A DNA stretch of 42,616 nt from NCBI GenBank assembly GCA_964426875.1, contig CAYRSB010000019.1:1-42616 (forward strand), in the 5' to 3' direction. A model generated the notes under the pieces. The model made no database searches. It had not been told where the DNA came from and saw only the letters and a program-made list of their open reading frames with translations. A program made the position numbers and the translations under genes. Positions 33,301-42,042 of the stretch are shown in pieces. This DNA comes from Caldatribacterium sp964426875 (GTDB lineage Bacteria; Atribacterota; Atribacteria; Atribacterales; Caldatribacteriaceae). Each line of letters starts with the position of its first letter. The stretch's first letter is position 1.

Positions 33301-34323
33301 ATGCAGAGGAACGATCTAATCCTTGAGGTCGAGGATCTCAAGAAATACTTCCCGATGGTAAGGGGCTTTTTACGAGGAACTATTGGGTATGTCAAGGCTG
33401 TTGACGGGGTTAGCCTCTTCATCAAGGAGGGAGAGACCTTAGGGTTGGTGGGAGAAAGTGGCTGTGGCAAAACCACCCTGGGAAGGTGCATTCTAAGATT
33501 AATAGAGCCTACTGGAGGCAGGATTTGGTTTAGAAGAAACAGTGGTGAGAAGGTGGAATTGACGAAGCTGGATCCAAAAGCACTTAAGGAATTGAGAAGA
33601 GAGATGAGAATGATATTTCAGGATCCCTATTCCTCTCTCGATCCAAGATTGACGGTGATGGAGATTGTGGGAGAGCCTTTGAAGATTCATGGTATGGCCA
33701 AGGGTAGGGACTTGGAAGAGAAGGTGAAAATGCTCCTTGAGGTTGTAGGGTTGAAAGCACAACATATGAGGAGATATCCTTATGAGTTTAGCGGTGGGCA
33801 GAGACAGAGGATAGGGATTGCGCGAGCTTTGGCTTCCAATCCGAGGCTCATCATAGCTGATGAGCCCGTTTCTGCCTTGGATGTCTCCGTTCAGGCGCAA
33901 GTGCTGAACCTTCTTAAAGATTTGCAAAAGGAGCTTCATCTCACATACCTCTTTATTTCACATGATTTGAGTGTCGTTCAACACGTGAGCGATCGGGTTG
34001 CCGTGATGTATTTAGGAAAGCTTGTAGAATTAGGCGATGTGACGACAATATACGTTACGCCCAAGCATCCCTACACTGAAGCTCTTCTGTCTGCAGTTCC
34101 TAAGGTAAACCCTCGAAGAAAGCTGAAGCGCATATTGTTGGGGGGAGACGTTCCCAGTCCTCTCTATTCACCTCCTGGATGTAAATTCCATCCCAGGTGT
34201 CGATATGCTGATGAACTCTGCAGCAAGGAAGAACCAGCGCTGAGGGACATCGGCGCCCATCACTATGTTGCCTGCCACTTTGCAGAGCAGTTGCATCTCA
34301 AAGGGGTAGAGGAAGGTGATTGA
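33301..34323 (+). CDS. Dpp/Opp-type ABC ATPase (DppF/OppF-like)
   Basis: A 340-residue ATPase: Walker A GESGCGKTT (about 52-60), Q-loop FQDPYSSLDPR, signature FSGGQRQRIGIARAL, Walker B LIIADEPVSALD, switch His FISHD. The C-terminal extension carries the Opp-specific CKFHPRCRYADELC cysteine motif, which in some members holds a 4Fe-4S cluster. It works as a heterodimer with the ATPase encoded directly after it. ATG 33301 has GGAGGAAGG directly before it. Confidence 0.95.
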   Translation: MQRNDLILEVEDLKKYFPMVRGFLRGTIGYVKAVDGVSLFIKEGETLGLVGESGCGKTTLGRCILRLIEPTGGRIWFRRNSGEKVELTKLDPKALKELRREMRMIFQDPYSSLDPRLTVMEIVGEPLKIHGMAKGRDLEEKVKMLLEVVGLKAQHMRRYPYEFSGGQRQRIGIARALASNPRLIIADEPVSALDVSVQAQVLNLLKDLQKELHLTYLFISHDLSVVQHVSDRVAVMYLGKLVELGDVTTIYVTPKHPYTEALLSAVPKVNPRRKLKRILLGGDVPSPLYSPPGCKFHPRCRYADELCSKEEPALRDIGAHHYVACHFAEQLHLKGVEEGD

Positions 34324-35320
34324 AAGGAGGGAGGACATACTGATACGAATCGAGGATCTCTGCACCTATTTTTATACTGATGATGGTATTGTGAGAGCGG
34401 TAGATGGAGTTCATCTGGAGATACAGGAGGGGAAAATTTTGGGTATTATAGGCGAGACGGGATGCGGCAAAACGGTCTTGGCACTCTCAGTGATGCGGTT
34501 AGTCCCTCCTCCGGGAAAGATAGTTCAGGGAAGGATACTCTACTATCGAGAGAATGGAGACTGCGTTGATCTAACCAGACTTCCACCTAAGGGAAGCACT
34601 ATGCGAGAGATAAGAGGGAAACATATCTCTATGATTTTTCAGGAACCCATGGTGTCTCTTAATCCCGTGTACACTATTGGGGAACAAATCATCGAAAACA
34701 TCATCACCCATCAGAGAATGACGCGAAAGGATGCCAGAGCGCTTGCAATTCGTATGCTGGAGCAGGTGGGCATCCCCGGGCCGGAAAAGAGGATAGACGA
34801 CTATCCCCACCAGTTGAGTGGAGGTATGCGGCAACGTGCCATGATAGCAATGGCCTTAGCTTGTAATCCGAGATTGCTTATAGCGGATGAGCCTACAACT
34901 GCTCTGGATGTAACAGTGCAAGCCCAGGTACTGGAGCTCCTTAAGGACCTGCAACAGAGAATGGGCATGGCAGTCATTATCATCACCCATAATTTAGGAG
35001 TGGTTGCAGAAGTCGCCGACCATGTGGGAGTCATGTATTTGGGAAGAATTATGGAATACGCTGAAGTATGTGACCTGTTCGACGACCCTTTGCACCCCTA
35101 TACTCAGGCGTTGTTGAAATCCATACCCTATTTAACCATGCGGGGAGGGGGCAAGACGAGGCTTGAAATTATTAAGGGTGAAATTCCGGACCCCTATGCT
35201 AAAATCGAGGGGTGTCTGTTTGCATCGCGATGCCCCCATTTCCAGAATACCTGCATGGAAGATCCTCCCCTAATAGAGGTGGAGACCGGACATCGAGTTC
35301 GGTGCTGGTTGTACAGCTGA
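34316..35320 (+). CDS. Dpp/Opp-type ABC ATPase (DppD/OppD-like)
   Basis: A 334-residue ATPase: Walker A GETGCGKTV, Q-loop FQEPMVSLNPVYT (the OppD form), signature LSGGMRQRAMIAMAL, Walker B LLIADEPTTALD, switch His IITHN. The C-terminal extension has the Cys motif CLFASRCPHFQNTC. The GTG start at 34316 overlaps the previous gene by eight bases and has GAGGAAG before it. An AAAGGAGGGAGG sequence lies just inside the frame, so a slightly later start is possible, though no standard start codon is well placed. Pairs with the DppF-like ATPase. Confidence 0.93.
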   Translation: MIERREDILIRIEDLCTYFYTDDGIVRAVDGVHLEIQEGKILGIIGETGCGKTVLALSVMRLVPPPGKIVQGRILYYRENGDCVDLTRLPPKGSTMREIRGKHISMIFQEPMVSLNPVYTIGEQIIENIITHQRMTRKDARALAIRMLEQVGIPGPEKRIDDYPHQLSGGMRQRAMIAMALACNPRLLIADEPTTALDVTVQAQVLELLKDLQQRMGMAVIIITHNLGVVAEVADHVGVMYLGRIMEYAEVCDLFDDPLHPYTQALLKSIPYLTMRGGGKTRLEIIKGEIPDPYAKIEGCLFASRCPHFQNTCMEDPPLIEVETGHRVRCWLYS

Positions 35321-35390
35321 GGAGTTTTCCCGAAGGCGATTGGAGAACCATGTTCTTGAAGGCATAAAAGCTTGGCGGAGAGTGAGAACC

Positions 35391-36701
35391 ATGCCTAAGA
35401 TCACCATCATTGGAGCGGGAAGTGGTGTTTTTACCAGGAATCTCGTTCGAGACATTCTGTCATATCCAGAGCTCAGTAGTGCGACGATTACCCTGATGGA
35501 TATCGATGCCGTGCGGCTTGAATACATGAGAAAGGCATTGCAAAAACTTATCTCTCAGGAGAGATACCCTGCAAGGTTAGAGGCAACACTGGACAGGAGG
35601 GAGGCCCTCAGAAATGCTGACTATGTAATCTTAACGATCCAGGTTGGAGGACTGAAACCCTATGAATATGATATCTACATTCCTCTCAAGTATGGGGTAA
35701 GACAGGCAGTGGGGGATACCATTGGCCCTGGAGGAGTGTTTCGAGCCTTGCGGACCATTCCGGTGCTCCTTGACATTGCCAAGGACATGGAAGAGCTCTG
35801 TCCTGGCGCCCTCCTTCTCAACTACGTGAATCCCATGGCCATGAACTGCTGGGCGCTCAACAAAGCGACAAGCATTAGAAATGTCGGACTATGCCATAGC
35901 GTTCAGGGGACAGCCGAGTTTCTGGCCAGCATCGTCGATGTACCTCTTAAAGCAGTTTCCTATCTTTGCGCTGGAATCAACCATATGGCATGGTTTCTGA
36001 AATTTGAGACAGATGGAAGGGACCTGTACCCTCTGATTCGGGAGAGAGCCACCAATCCGGAAATTTATACCCAGGACGTTACAAGGTTCGAGATCTTGAA
36101 ACATTTTGGGTACTTCGTAACGGAATCGAGCTTTCACATGTCGGAATACGTACCCTACTTTAGGAGAAGTGACAGTTGGATCAACAAAATCCACAGGACG
36201 CACTCCTGGCACAAGGAACACTATGATGGGATGTACCTTCATTGTTGTTTAGACGCCGCCAAAACCCTCCTCGAGGACCTCAGGGAGATGGCCGAGGCTG
36301 AATACATCGATCCGAAGAGAAGCGAGGAATATTGTGCAACCATCATTCACTCTATGGAAACAAACAACCCAAGCATCATCAATGGAAACGTGGAGAATAA
36401 GGGACTCATCACGAACCTTCCTTACGGTTGCTGCGTTGAGGTACCCTGTCTTGTGGATAAAAATGGTGTTCAACCTATTTATGTAGGAGATCTACCTCCT
36501 CAGCTTGCGGCGCTCAACAGAACAAACATCAACGTTCAGGAGCTTGCCGTGATTGGTGCTCTTACGGGTGACAGAGAGGCTGTGTACCATGCGATCATGA
36601 TGGATCCCCTGACTGCGGCTGTTTTAGATCTCGATGAAATAAGGCAGATGGTTGACGAAATGTTTGCTCTCCAAAGAGAGTGGCTTTCGCAATTTGTTTG
36701 A
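35391..36701 (+). CDS. Family 4 glycoside hydrolase (alpha-galactosidase/alpha-glucosidase type)
   Basis: A 436-residue cytoplasmic alpha-glycosidase that uses NAD and a divalent metal in an oxidation-elimination mechanism. The Rossmann motif GAGSGVF lies at residues 8-14. Then follow GDTIGPGGVFRALRTIPVLL, NYVNPMAMNCW, the metal-ligand Cys/His in GLCHSVQGT and GINHMAWF, and the late DLPPQLAALNRTNINVQELAV. The CHSVQGT form is that of MelA-like alpha-galactosidases, but substrate and even anomer vary in this family. ATG 35391 begins the Rossmann strand directly; an upstream in-frame TTG/ATG extension has no family match. It lies 70 bases after the importer ATPase and is likely co-transcribed. 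Confidence 0.9.
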   Translation: MPKITIIGAGSGVFTRNLVRDILSYPELSSATITLMDIDAVRLEYMRKALQKLISQERYPARLEATLDRREALRNADYVILTIQVGGLKPYEYDIYIPLKYGVRQAVGDTIGPGGVFRALRTIPVLLDIAKDMEELCPGALLLNYVNPMAMNCWALNKATSIRNVGLCHSVQGTAEFLASIVDVPLKAVSYLCAGINHMAWFLKFETDGRDLYPLIRERATNPEIYTQDVTRFEILKHFGYFVTESSFHMSEYVPYFRRSDSWINKIHRTHSWHKEHYDGMYLHCCLDAAKTLLEDLREMAEAEYIDPKRSEEYCATIIHSMETNNPSIINGNVENKGLITNLPYGCCVEVPCLVDKNGVQPIYVGDLPPQLAALNRTNINVQELAVIGALTGDREAVYHAIMMDPLTAAVLDLDEIRQMVDEMFALQREWLSQFV

Positions 36702-36835
36702 GACCATACCCATGAAATGCTTGTTGCTGCAAAGGGTGGATTCACCTTGAGCGTTGCAGTTGTAAGAGCAGCTTCATTGCAAAACGAGTACCTCAGTTCT
36801 CGCGTTCTTTGAAAAATTTGGCAAGGAGGTGTGCC

Positions 36836-38143
36836 ATGAAAGTCACCTTTATCGGTGCGGGGAGTCTTGTCTTTACTCAAAGGTTGCTTGTAGACCTGGT
36901 ATCTCTCTTTCCCGGAGAGGAACTTGAGGTTGCCCTTGTGGACATTGACCCCAAACGCCTGGAGTACATTGACCGGATTGCCCGTCGAATCTTCCGAGAG
37001 AGAAATCTCAGAGAGGAACTGATATTTTCTACCTTAGAACGCAGAGAAGCCCTTCCGGGTTCTGACTACGTTTTCATCTCCATCCTCGTGGGAGGGATTG
37101 AGGTTATCCGGAAGGACATAGAGATTCCCCTCAAGTATGGAGTCGACCAATGCATTGGGGACACCATCGGTCCCGGGGGAGTTTTCCGGGCCCTGAGGAC
37201 GGCCCCGGTTATCCTCGATATCTGCCAGGACATTGGGGAACTCTGTCCCGAGGCCTTTGTATTCAACTACACGAATCCCATGTCAATCCTCTGTTGGGTA
37301 GTGAAGGAGACCCTGCCCCTGAGGTTTTACGGTCTTTGCCACAGTGTGCAGAACACTGCCAGGCAATTAGCTTTCTTTCTCGGTGTTCCCTTCGAAGAAG
37401 TGGAGTACTGGGTGGCAGGAATCAATCATCAGGCCTGGTTTTTGGAGCTTCGCCATCGGGGGAAAGACCTCTATCCTCTGCTTCGAGAAAGAGTAGACGA
37501 CCCAGAAGTCTGGGTCAAGGATACCACCCGTATCGAGATGTTCAAGCACCTGGGGTACTACGTCACCGAGAGCAGTGGACACAACTCGGAGTACAACCCC
37601 TGGTTCCGCAAGCGTAAGGATCTTTTGGAGCGGTTCACACCCGGGGGAAGCTGGAACGGAGAAACGGGCTTTATTTTGAAGCTCTACGGAACGGACCGGG
37701 AGAAGTACGAGGAGGAGCTTGAGGCCATCGCCAGCGGCAAGAAACCTCTTCCCTTGTCAGAGAGTGAGGAGTACGGGATAAAAATCATCCGGGCTCTCGA
37801 GGAAGGAGAGGTCTTCCGGGCAAACATCAACCTCCCCAATGAGGGTCTTATCACCAACCTCCCGCCAAACTGTATAGCGGAAGTCCCCTGCTTTGCAGAG
37901 AAAGGCCAAATCCGGCCTGCCTTTGTGGGGGATTTGCCTCTTCAGCTTGCTGCTTTGAATCGCATGGTGGTGCAGAGCCAGGAAATGGCGGTGCGGGGGA
38001 TATTGGAGAAAGAGAGAGACTACGTGTACTACGCCCTTTACTACGATCCTCTTACCTCGGCGGTTCTCTCTCTTGATGAGATCAAAAAAATGGCAGACGA
38101 AATGTTTGAAGCGGAGCGAGATTTTCTTCCCCAGGAATGGTAG
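36836..38143 (+). CDS. Family 4 glycoside hydrolase, second copy
   Basis: A 435-residue paralogue of the gene before it: GAGSLVF (residues 7-13), GDTIGPGGVFRALRTAPVIL, NYTNPMSILCW, GLCHSVQNT and GINHQAWF with the metal-binding Cys and His. Its closest relative in the window is the decayed gene at 25113: both have HLGYYVTESSGHNSEY and GVFRALRT with similar C-terminal text (LKLYG-D-EKY-EEL). This suggests that module 2 once held a functional copy. ATG 36836 has a perfect AAGGAGGTG site. The 134-base gap before it holds no recognisable gene. Substrate could be an alpha-galactoside or alpha-glucoside. Confidence 0.92.
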   Translation: MKVTFIGAGSLVFTQRLLVDLVSLFPGEELEVALVDIDPKRLEYIDRIARRIFRERNLREELIFSTLERREALPGSDYVFISILVGGIEVIRKDIEIPLKYGVDQCIGDTIGPGGVFRALRTAPVILDICQDIGELCPEAFVFNYTNPMSILCWVVKETLPLRFYGLCHSVQNTARQLAFFLGVPFEEVEYWVAGINHQAWFLELRHRGKDLYPLLRERVDDPEVWVKDTTRIEMFKHLGYYVTESSGHNSEYNPWFRKRKDLLERFTPGGSWNGETGFILKLYGTDREKYEEELEAIASGKKPLPLSESEEYGIKIIRALEEGEVFRANINLPNEGLITNLPPNCIAEVPCFAEKGQIRPAFVGDLPLQLAALNRMVVQSQEMAVRGILEKERDYVYYALYYDPLTSAVLSLDEIKKMADEMFEAERDFLPQEW

Positions 38144-38172
38144 TGGTTTTTTAGGGAGTTTTGTCTCTATTC

Positions 38173-38200
38173 TTGACAATTCCTATCGTCACGGTATAAT
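38173..38200 (+). promoter_or_regulatory. Promoter of the T-box/homocysteine operon
   Basis: Perfect TTGACA (38173-38178) and perfect TATAAT (38195-38200) with a 16-bp spacer, just before the riboswitch leader. Transcription should begin near 38207. Confidence 0.85.
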
Positions 38201-38206
38201 ACCCCC

Positions 38207-38462
38207 AGTCCAAGACGATGAAGGGGATGAGTAGTCGGGAGGGAGATTAGAGAGAGCCAGGGAAGGTGAAAGCCTGGTATCTCCAACCCGATGAACATGG
38301 CCTCAGAGTCGTGGTGGCGAAGGAGAGTAGTCATCAACGGGTGGCTCCCGTTACAGGGCCACGGTATACTGTGTACCGGTAACGAGACTGTTCCTTTTGG
38401 AGCAGCGAAGAAGGGTGGTACCACGAGTACAACCCCTCGTCCCTTCGGACGAGGGGTTTTTT
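38207..38462 (+). ncRNA. T-box riboswitch leader, probably Met-specific
   Basis: A leader of about 255 nt. Near the start, GATGAGTAG contains the stem I AGTA motif. The stem I strands (CGGG/CCCG, GAGAT/ATCTC, CCAGG/CCTGG) enclose the specifier loop, in which TGAAC is followed by ATG at 38297-38299, so the specifier is probably Met. The conserved T-box AAGGGTGGTACCACG (38411-38425) contains the TGGT that pairs with the tRNA 3' end; T in the last position fits a discriminator A. A terminator hairpin (38433-38456) plus T-tract ends the leader. Uncharged tRNA-Met would favour the antiterminator and switch on homocysteine synthesis. Confidence 0.9.
38433..38462 (+). terminator. T-box-controlled terminator
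   Basis: Stem CCCCTCGTCC/GGACGAGGGG with loop CTTC and T6. Its 5' side overlaps sequence needed for the antiterminator with the T-box, as expected for a switch. Confidence 0.9.
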
Positions 38463-38486
38463 ATTGAGGTAAAGGGGGTGTTTTCC

Positions 38487-39716
38487 ATGGGCGAAAAGCT
38501 CCGCACATACGAAGAGATTAACGAAAAAATCAAGAAGGGCCAGGTCGTGGTGGTGACTGCTGAAGAAGTCATCGAGCTGGTAAAAGAGAAGGGCGTGGAG
38601 AGAGTGGCAAAAGAAGTGGATGTGGTGACGACCGGGACCTTTGGCATCATGTGCTCTTCGGGAGCATTTTTGAATATCGGCCACACCAAGCCCCGGATGA
38701 AGATTCACGAGGCCTATCTCAACGGCGTTTTGGCCTATGCTGGCCTTGCAGCGGTGGACCTCTACATTGGGGCCACTCAGCCAGCAAAGGACGATCCCCT
38801 CAACAAGGTCCATCCTGGGGAGTTCCGCTACGGAGGCGGGCATGTCATTCAGGACCTCGTGGCTGGGAAGGACGTTCTCCTTGAGGCCTATGCCTATGGG
38901 ACAGATTGCTATCCCCGGAAGAAACTCGTGACATGGATCAATCTCCGGGATCTCAACGAGGCTTATCTTTTCAATCCCCGCAATGCGTACCAGAACTACA
39001 ACGTAGCAGTGAACCTCTCGGATAAGACCATCTACACCTACCTTGGGGTTCTTCTTCCCCGTATGGGGAACGCCGGGTATTCCTCTGCCGGGCAGCTCTC
39101 GCCTCTCCTCAACGACCCCTACTACCGGGTAATCGGTATAGGGACGAAGATTTTCCTTGGTGGGGGAGTAGGGTACGTGGCGTGGCAGGGCACACAGCAC
39201 AATCCAGGTGTGGAGCGCACCGAAAGGGGAGTCCCCAGAGGTGGGGCAGGGACCCTCGCTGTCATTGGGGACCTCAAGAACATGAGTCCTCATTGGTTGT
39301 GGGGAGTGAGTATTCGGGGCTACGGATGCTCTCTGGCCCTTGGTCTTGGGGTGCCGATTCCCATTCTTGATGAGGAGACCCTTTACTACTGTTCAGTGAG
39401 CGACGGGGAAATCCTTGCGCCGGTTGTGGACTACAGTCATGCTTACCCCCATGGGACCGGGGAAATTCTGGGGTATGTGAGTTATGCCGAGCTTAGAAGT
39501 GGAAAAATCAGAATCGGGGACAAGGAAATCCCCACCTCGCCCATGTCGAGTTATAGCAAAGCCCGGGAGGTTGCTCTCACCCTTAAGCGGTGGATTCAAA
39601 AAGGAGAATTCACATTGACCCGGCCGGTGGCACAACTTCCAGGAGTGGAGTCGGGTGTGCGTTTCAAAAACCTTGTGGAACGGCCGGTTGAAAACAGTGC
39701 CCTTGTCGGGAGGTAG
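38487..39716 (+). CDS. Homocysteine biosynthesis protein (DUF39/COG1900)
   Basis: A 409-residue cytoplasmic protein of COG1900, which in anaerobes makes homocysteine from aspartate semialdehyde and sulfide without O-acylhomoserine. A conserved Cys lies in FGIMCSSGAFLNIGHTKPR (Cys about residue 56), with a second in YGTDCYPRKK. Motifs in the middle include GGGVGYVAWQGTQH and RGGAGTLAVIGD. ATG 38487 has AAAGGGGG before it; an upstream in-frame extension would run into the T-box terminator and is rejected. It begins the operon with the NIL-ferredoxin gene five bases downstream. The T-box upstream supports a role in methionine supply. Confidence 0.93.
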   Translation: MGEKLRTYEEINEKIKKGQVVVVTAEEVIELVKEKGVERVAKEVDVVTTGTFGIMCSSGAFLNIGHTKPRMKIHEAYLNGVLAYAGLAAVDLYIGATQPAKDDPLNKVHPGEFRYGGGHVIQDLVAGKDVLLEAYAYGTDCYPRKKLVTWINLRDLNEAYLFNPRNAYQNYNVAVNLSDKTIYTYLGVLLPRMGNAGYSSAGQLSPLLNDPYYRVIGIGTKIFLGGGVGYVAWQGTQHNPGVERTERGVPRGGAGTLAVIGDLKNMSPHWLWGVSIRGYGCSLALGLGVPIPILDEETLYYCSVSDGEILAPVVDYSHAYPHGTGEILGYVSYAELRSGKIRIGDKEIPTSPMSSYSKAREVALTLKRWIQKGEFTLTRPVAQLPGVESGVRFKNLVERPVENSALVGR

Positions 39717-39721
39717 AGAAC

Positions 39722-40132
39722 ATGAACGGAACGAGAAAGGTTGTTCTCCGTTTTCCCCAGGAAGTGGCCGATCGTCCCATCGTGTGTGAGCTTGCCCTGC
39801 AGTTCGGGCTACAGTTTAACATTCTCCGGGCCTCCATTTCCCCTCACCGGGAGGGCATCATGGTTATGGAGCTTATCGGGGACAGGGAAAAGCAGGAAAG
39901 GGGGCTGAAGTTTCTGGGGGAAAAGGGTGTGGTTGTGGAGTCGTTGAGCCAGGACATCAGGATGGTGGAGGAGCGGTGCTACCACTGTGGTACCTGTGTG
40001 GGGCTCTGTCCGACGGGAGCCCTTTTTATAGAGCGTCCTTCCTACCTTGTGAAGTACGACCCGGCAAAGTGCATCGCCTGTGAGCTCTGTGTCTTGGCCT
40101 GTCCCACGCACGCCATGGAGGCACTGCTTTGA
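39722..40132 (+). CDS. NIL-domain 4Fe-4S ferredoxin
   Basis: A 136-residue protein: an NIL domain (about residues 1-75; also found at the end of methionine importer ATPases, where it binds methionine) fused to a two-cluster ferredoxin. Each cluster motif is C-x2-C-x2-C-x3-CP (CYHCGTCVGLCP and CIACELCVLACP). In methanogens the homologue MA1822 works with the COG1900 protein in homocysteine synthesis and supplies electrons. Here it directly follows that gene and precedes the UPF0280 gene by zero bases. NIL may give allosteric feedback by methionine, which is inference. Confidence 0.93.
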   Translation: MNGTRKVVLRFPQEVADRPIVCELALQFGLQFNILRASISPHREGIMVMELIGDREKQERGLKFLGEKGVVVESLSQDIRMVEERCYHCGTCVGLCPTGALFIERPSYLVKYDPAKCIACELCVLACPTHAMEALL

Positions 40133-40858
40133 ATGGAAAGGTACGTTGAGCGGTGGTACCGCAACTATACGCAGGCCCAGGACCTTGTTTCCTTCTCGGT
40201 GAAGATAAAGGAGAGTGACCTCCTTATTTTTGCCGAGAAGGACCTCAGAGAAAGGGCAAAGCATCGCCTTCTCCGGGAGCGGAAGAATCTTGAGGCCTAC
40301 ATCCGCTACGATCCCCGCTTTGTTGAATCGCTTGTTCCCATTTCTCTGCCCCCCTTTGCCCCTCCGATATGCCGGCTCATGGCCGGGGTTTCTTGGGAGG
40401 CCGGAGTGGGGCCCATGGCAGCGGTGGCCGGGGCGATTAACGAGGCTGTGGCCGAGGAACTCATCCCGGAGAGTTCTGAGCTCATCATCGAGAATGGAGG
40501 AGATCTCCTTGTGGTCTCTCAGAGAGAGCGGGTTGTGGCCATTTATGCCGGTGAGGATTCTCCCTTCAGCTTCAAGGTTGGAATTCGCCTTCGGGGGGGG
40601 ACCTTTGGGATAGCGACTTCTTCAGGGAAAGTCGGTCCTTCCTTGAGCTTTGGGCGGGCCGATGCAGTGGTGGTGGTGGCAAAGTCCTCTGCTCTGGCTG
40701 ATGCTTGGGCAACGAGTCTGGCCAACAGGGTGAAAGAGAAAGGTGACGTGGAATCTGTTCTGCAGTTTGCCCGAAAGATATCCTCCTTGGAGGGGGTGGT
40801 CGTCATTTTCGAAGATGTTCTTGGAGTGGAGGGGAAGATTGAGCTTGAGAGACTTTAG
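40133..40858 (+). CDS. UPF0280/COG2122 family protein (ApbE-like)
   Basis: A 241-residue protein of COG2122, distantly like the flavin transferase ApbE. Recognisable parts are the PISLPPFAPPICRLMAG segment, the AGVGPMAAVAGAINEAVAEEL loop, ENGGDLLV and GIATSSGKVGPSLSFGRADAV. In Methanosarcina the COG2122 protein MA1715 is needed for efficient sulfide use in homocysteine and cysteine synthesis. Here it completes the cluster COG1900, NIL-ferredoxin, COG2122. ATG 40133 follows the previous stop immediately. A short GC hairpin (40857-40872) overlaps the stop and may weakly terminate transcription. Confidence 0.92.
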   Translation: MERYVERWYRNYTQAQDLVSFSVKIKESDLLIFAEKDLRERAKHRLLRERKNLEAYIRYDPRFVESLVPISLPPFAPPICRLMAGVSWEAGVGPMAAVAGAINEAVAEELIPESSELIIENGGDLLVVSQRERVVAIYAGEDSPFSFKVGIRLRGGTFGIATSSGKVGPSLSFGRADAVVVVAKSSALADAWATSLANRVKEKGDVESVLQFARKISSLEGVVVIFEDVLGVEGKIELERL

Positions 40859-40872
40859 CCGGATTTCCGGCT
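40857..40872. terminator. Small hairpin at the end of the homocysteine operon
   Basis: AGCCGG/CCGGCT around ATTT, overlapping the UPF0280 stop. It is followed by CGACCTTGTCTTTT, so termination would be weak. Confidence 0.4.
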
Positions 40873-40954
40873 CGACCTTGTCTTTTGTGGGGTACGTTGT
40901 GTTCTTCCAGGTTGTGAGTGAGGAGACAGTGTCCTGAAGGAGTACTTTTTCAGG

Positions 40955-42037
40955 GTGGAGAACTTTTGGAAACGGTGGAAGTGGGCCATGGAGGAACCCC
41001 GGGAAGCGCAGTGCCGTCTCTGTGGAAAACGGTCTTTTCTTGTGGCTGATTTTCTGGGTCTCTGTCGGGAGTGTATCATGGCTGATTTTTCAAGAGCCCT
41101 TCCTCTCATCGAAGAAGCCCATCGCAGAGCCCGGGAGGTCTTCCATCTTCCCTATCCTGCTCCCTCGGGAATGCCGCTTTGCCGTCTCTGCATCCATGAG
41201 TGCGGTGGGGGAGAGAAGAGTTTTTGTGGACTTGTGGAAAGGGGGGAACGCTTCGCCGGGACGGGTTCTCGGGGACTTTTAGAGTGGTACTATGACGACC
41301 TCCCCACAAACTGCGTGGCGAGTTTCGTGTGTCCGGAAAGAAAGCACTTCGGGTATAAAAATCTTGCCGTCTTCTACGCCGGGTGCTCTTTTAACTGTCT
41401 TTTCTGTCAGAATTGGCACTTCCACGACCTTGTCGAGAAGCACAAGCCCCTCGTTTCTGTGGCAGAACTCCTTGAAGCTCTCCATCCCCGGGTGGCCTGT
41501 GTGTGCTTTTTCGGAGGGGATCCCACTCCCCAGGTGGCTCACGCCATCAGCTTCTCCCAGAAGGCCAGGGGAAAAATTCGTATCTGTTGGGAGACCAATG
41601 GGGCCGCCAACCCTGAAATCCTTCAAAGGATGTACGAGCTGTCCTGTGAGAGTGGAGGAATCGTAAAAATCGACCTCAAGGCCCTCGATGAGCGGGTACA
41701 CCTTGCCCTCACTGGGGTCTCCAACCGGAGGACCCTTGAGAATTTCGCCCGGCTGGCAGAGGAGAGCAAGAGGTACGAAAAGGTCACCCTTGTGGCGAGC
41801 ACTCCCCTTGTCCCCGGGTATGTCACCGAAGAGGAGGTGGGACAAATCGCGCAATTCATCGCTCGAGGGAACCCCAACATCCCTTACTCCCTTTTGGGAT
41901 TCGCTCCCAACTTTTTCTTTGATAACCTTCCCTCAACCTCTGTCCGTCACGCCGAGGAGGCGCTGAGGCTCTCGAAGGAAGCAGGCCTTCGCCGGGTGGA
42001 AATAGGGAACCGGTTCCTTCTCTCCCGGTGGTACTGA
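40955..42037 (+). CDS. Radical SAM protein, PflA/COG1180-like, with N-terminal zinc ribbon
   Basis: A 360-residue iron-sulfur enzyme. The N-terminus has a Cys pair module CRLCGKRS...LCREC (about 21-45), then CRLCIHECGGGEKSFCG (about 76-92). The radical SAM motif is CSFNCLFCQNW (about 144-154; C-x3-C-x2-C binds a 4Fe-4S cluster and S-adenosylmethionine). A GGD(P)TPQ segment and later KIDLKAL match the SAM-binding fold of pyruvate formate-lyase activators. No glycyl-radical enzyme is nearby, so its target is unknown. GTG 40955 has GAAGGAG at 12 bases; ATG 40988 is an alternative. It lies about 95 bases after the homocysteine operon. Confidence 0.9.
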   Translation: MENFWKRWKWAMEEPREAQCRLCGKRSFLVADFLGLCRECIMADFSRALPLIEEAHRRAREVFHLPYPAPSGMPLCRLCIHECGGGEKSFCGLVERGERFAGTGSRGLLEWYYDDLPTNCVASFVCPERKHFGYKNLAVFYAGCSFNCLFCQNWHFHDLVEKHKPLVSVAELLEALHPRVACVCFFGGDPTPQVAHAISFSQKARGKIRICWETNGAANPEILQRMYELSCESGGIVKIDLKALDERVHLALTGVSNRRTLENFARLAEESKRYEKVTLVASTPLVPGYVTEEEVGQIAQFIARGNPNIPYSLLGFAPNFFFDNLPSTSVRHAEEALRLSKEAGLRRVEIGNRFLLSRWY

Positions 42038-42042
42038 ATACC

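Noticed and set aside
38397..38486. Longer N-terminus for the COG1900 protein
   Set aside because: The extension would be translated from the T-box and terminator; ATG 38487 has a proper ribosome site.
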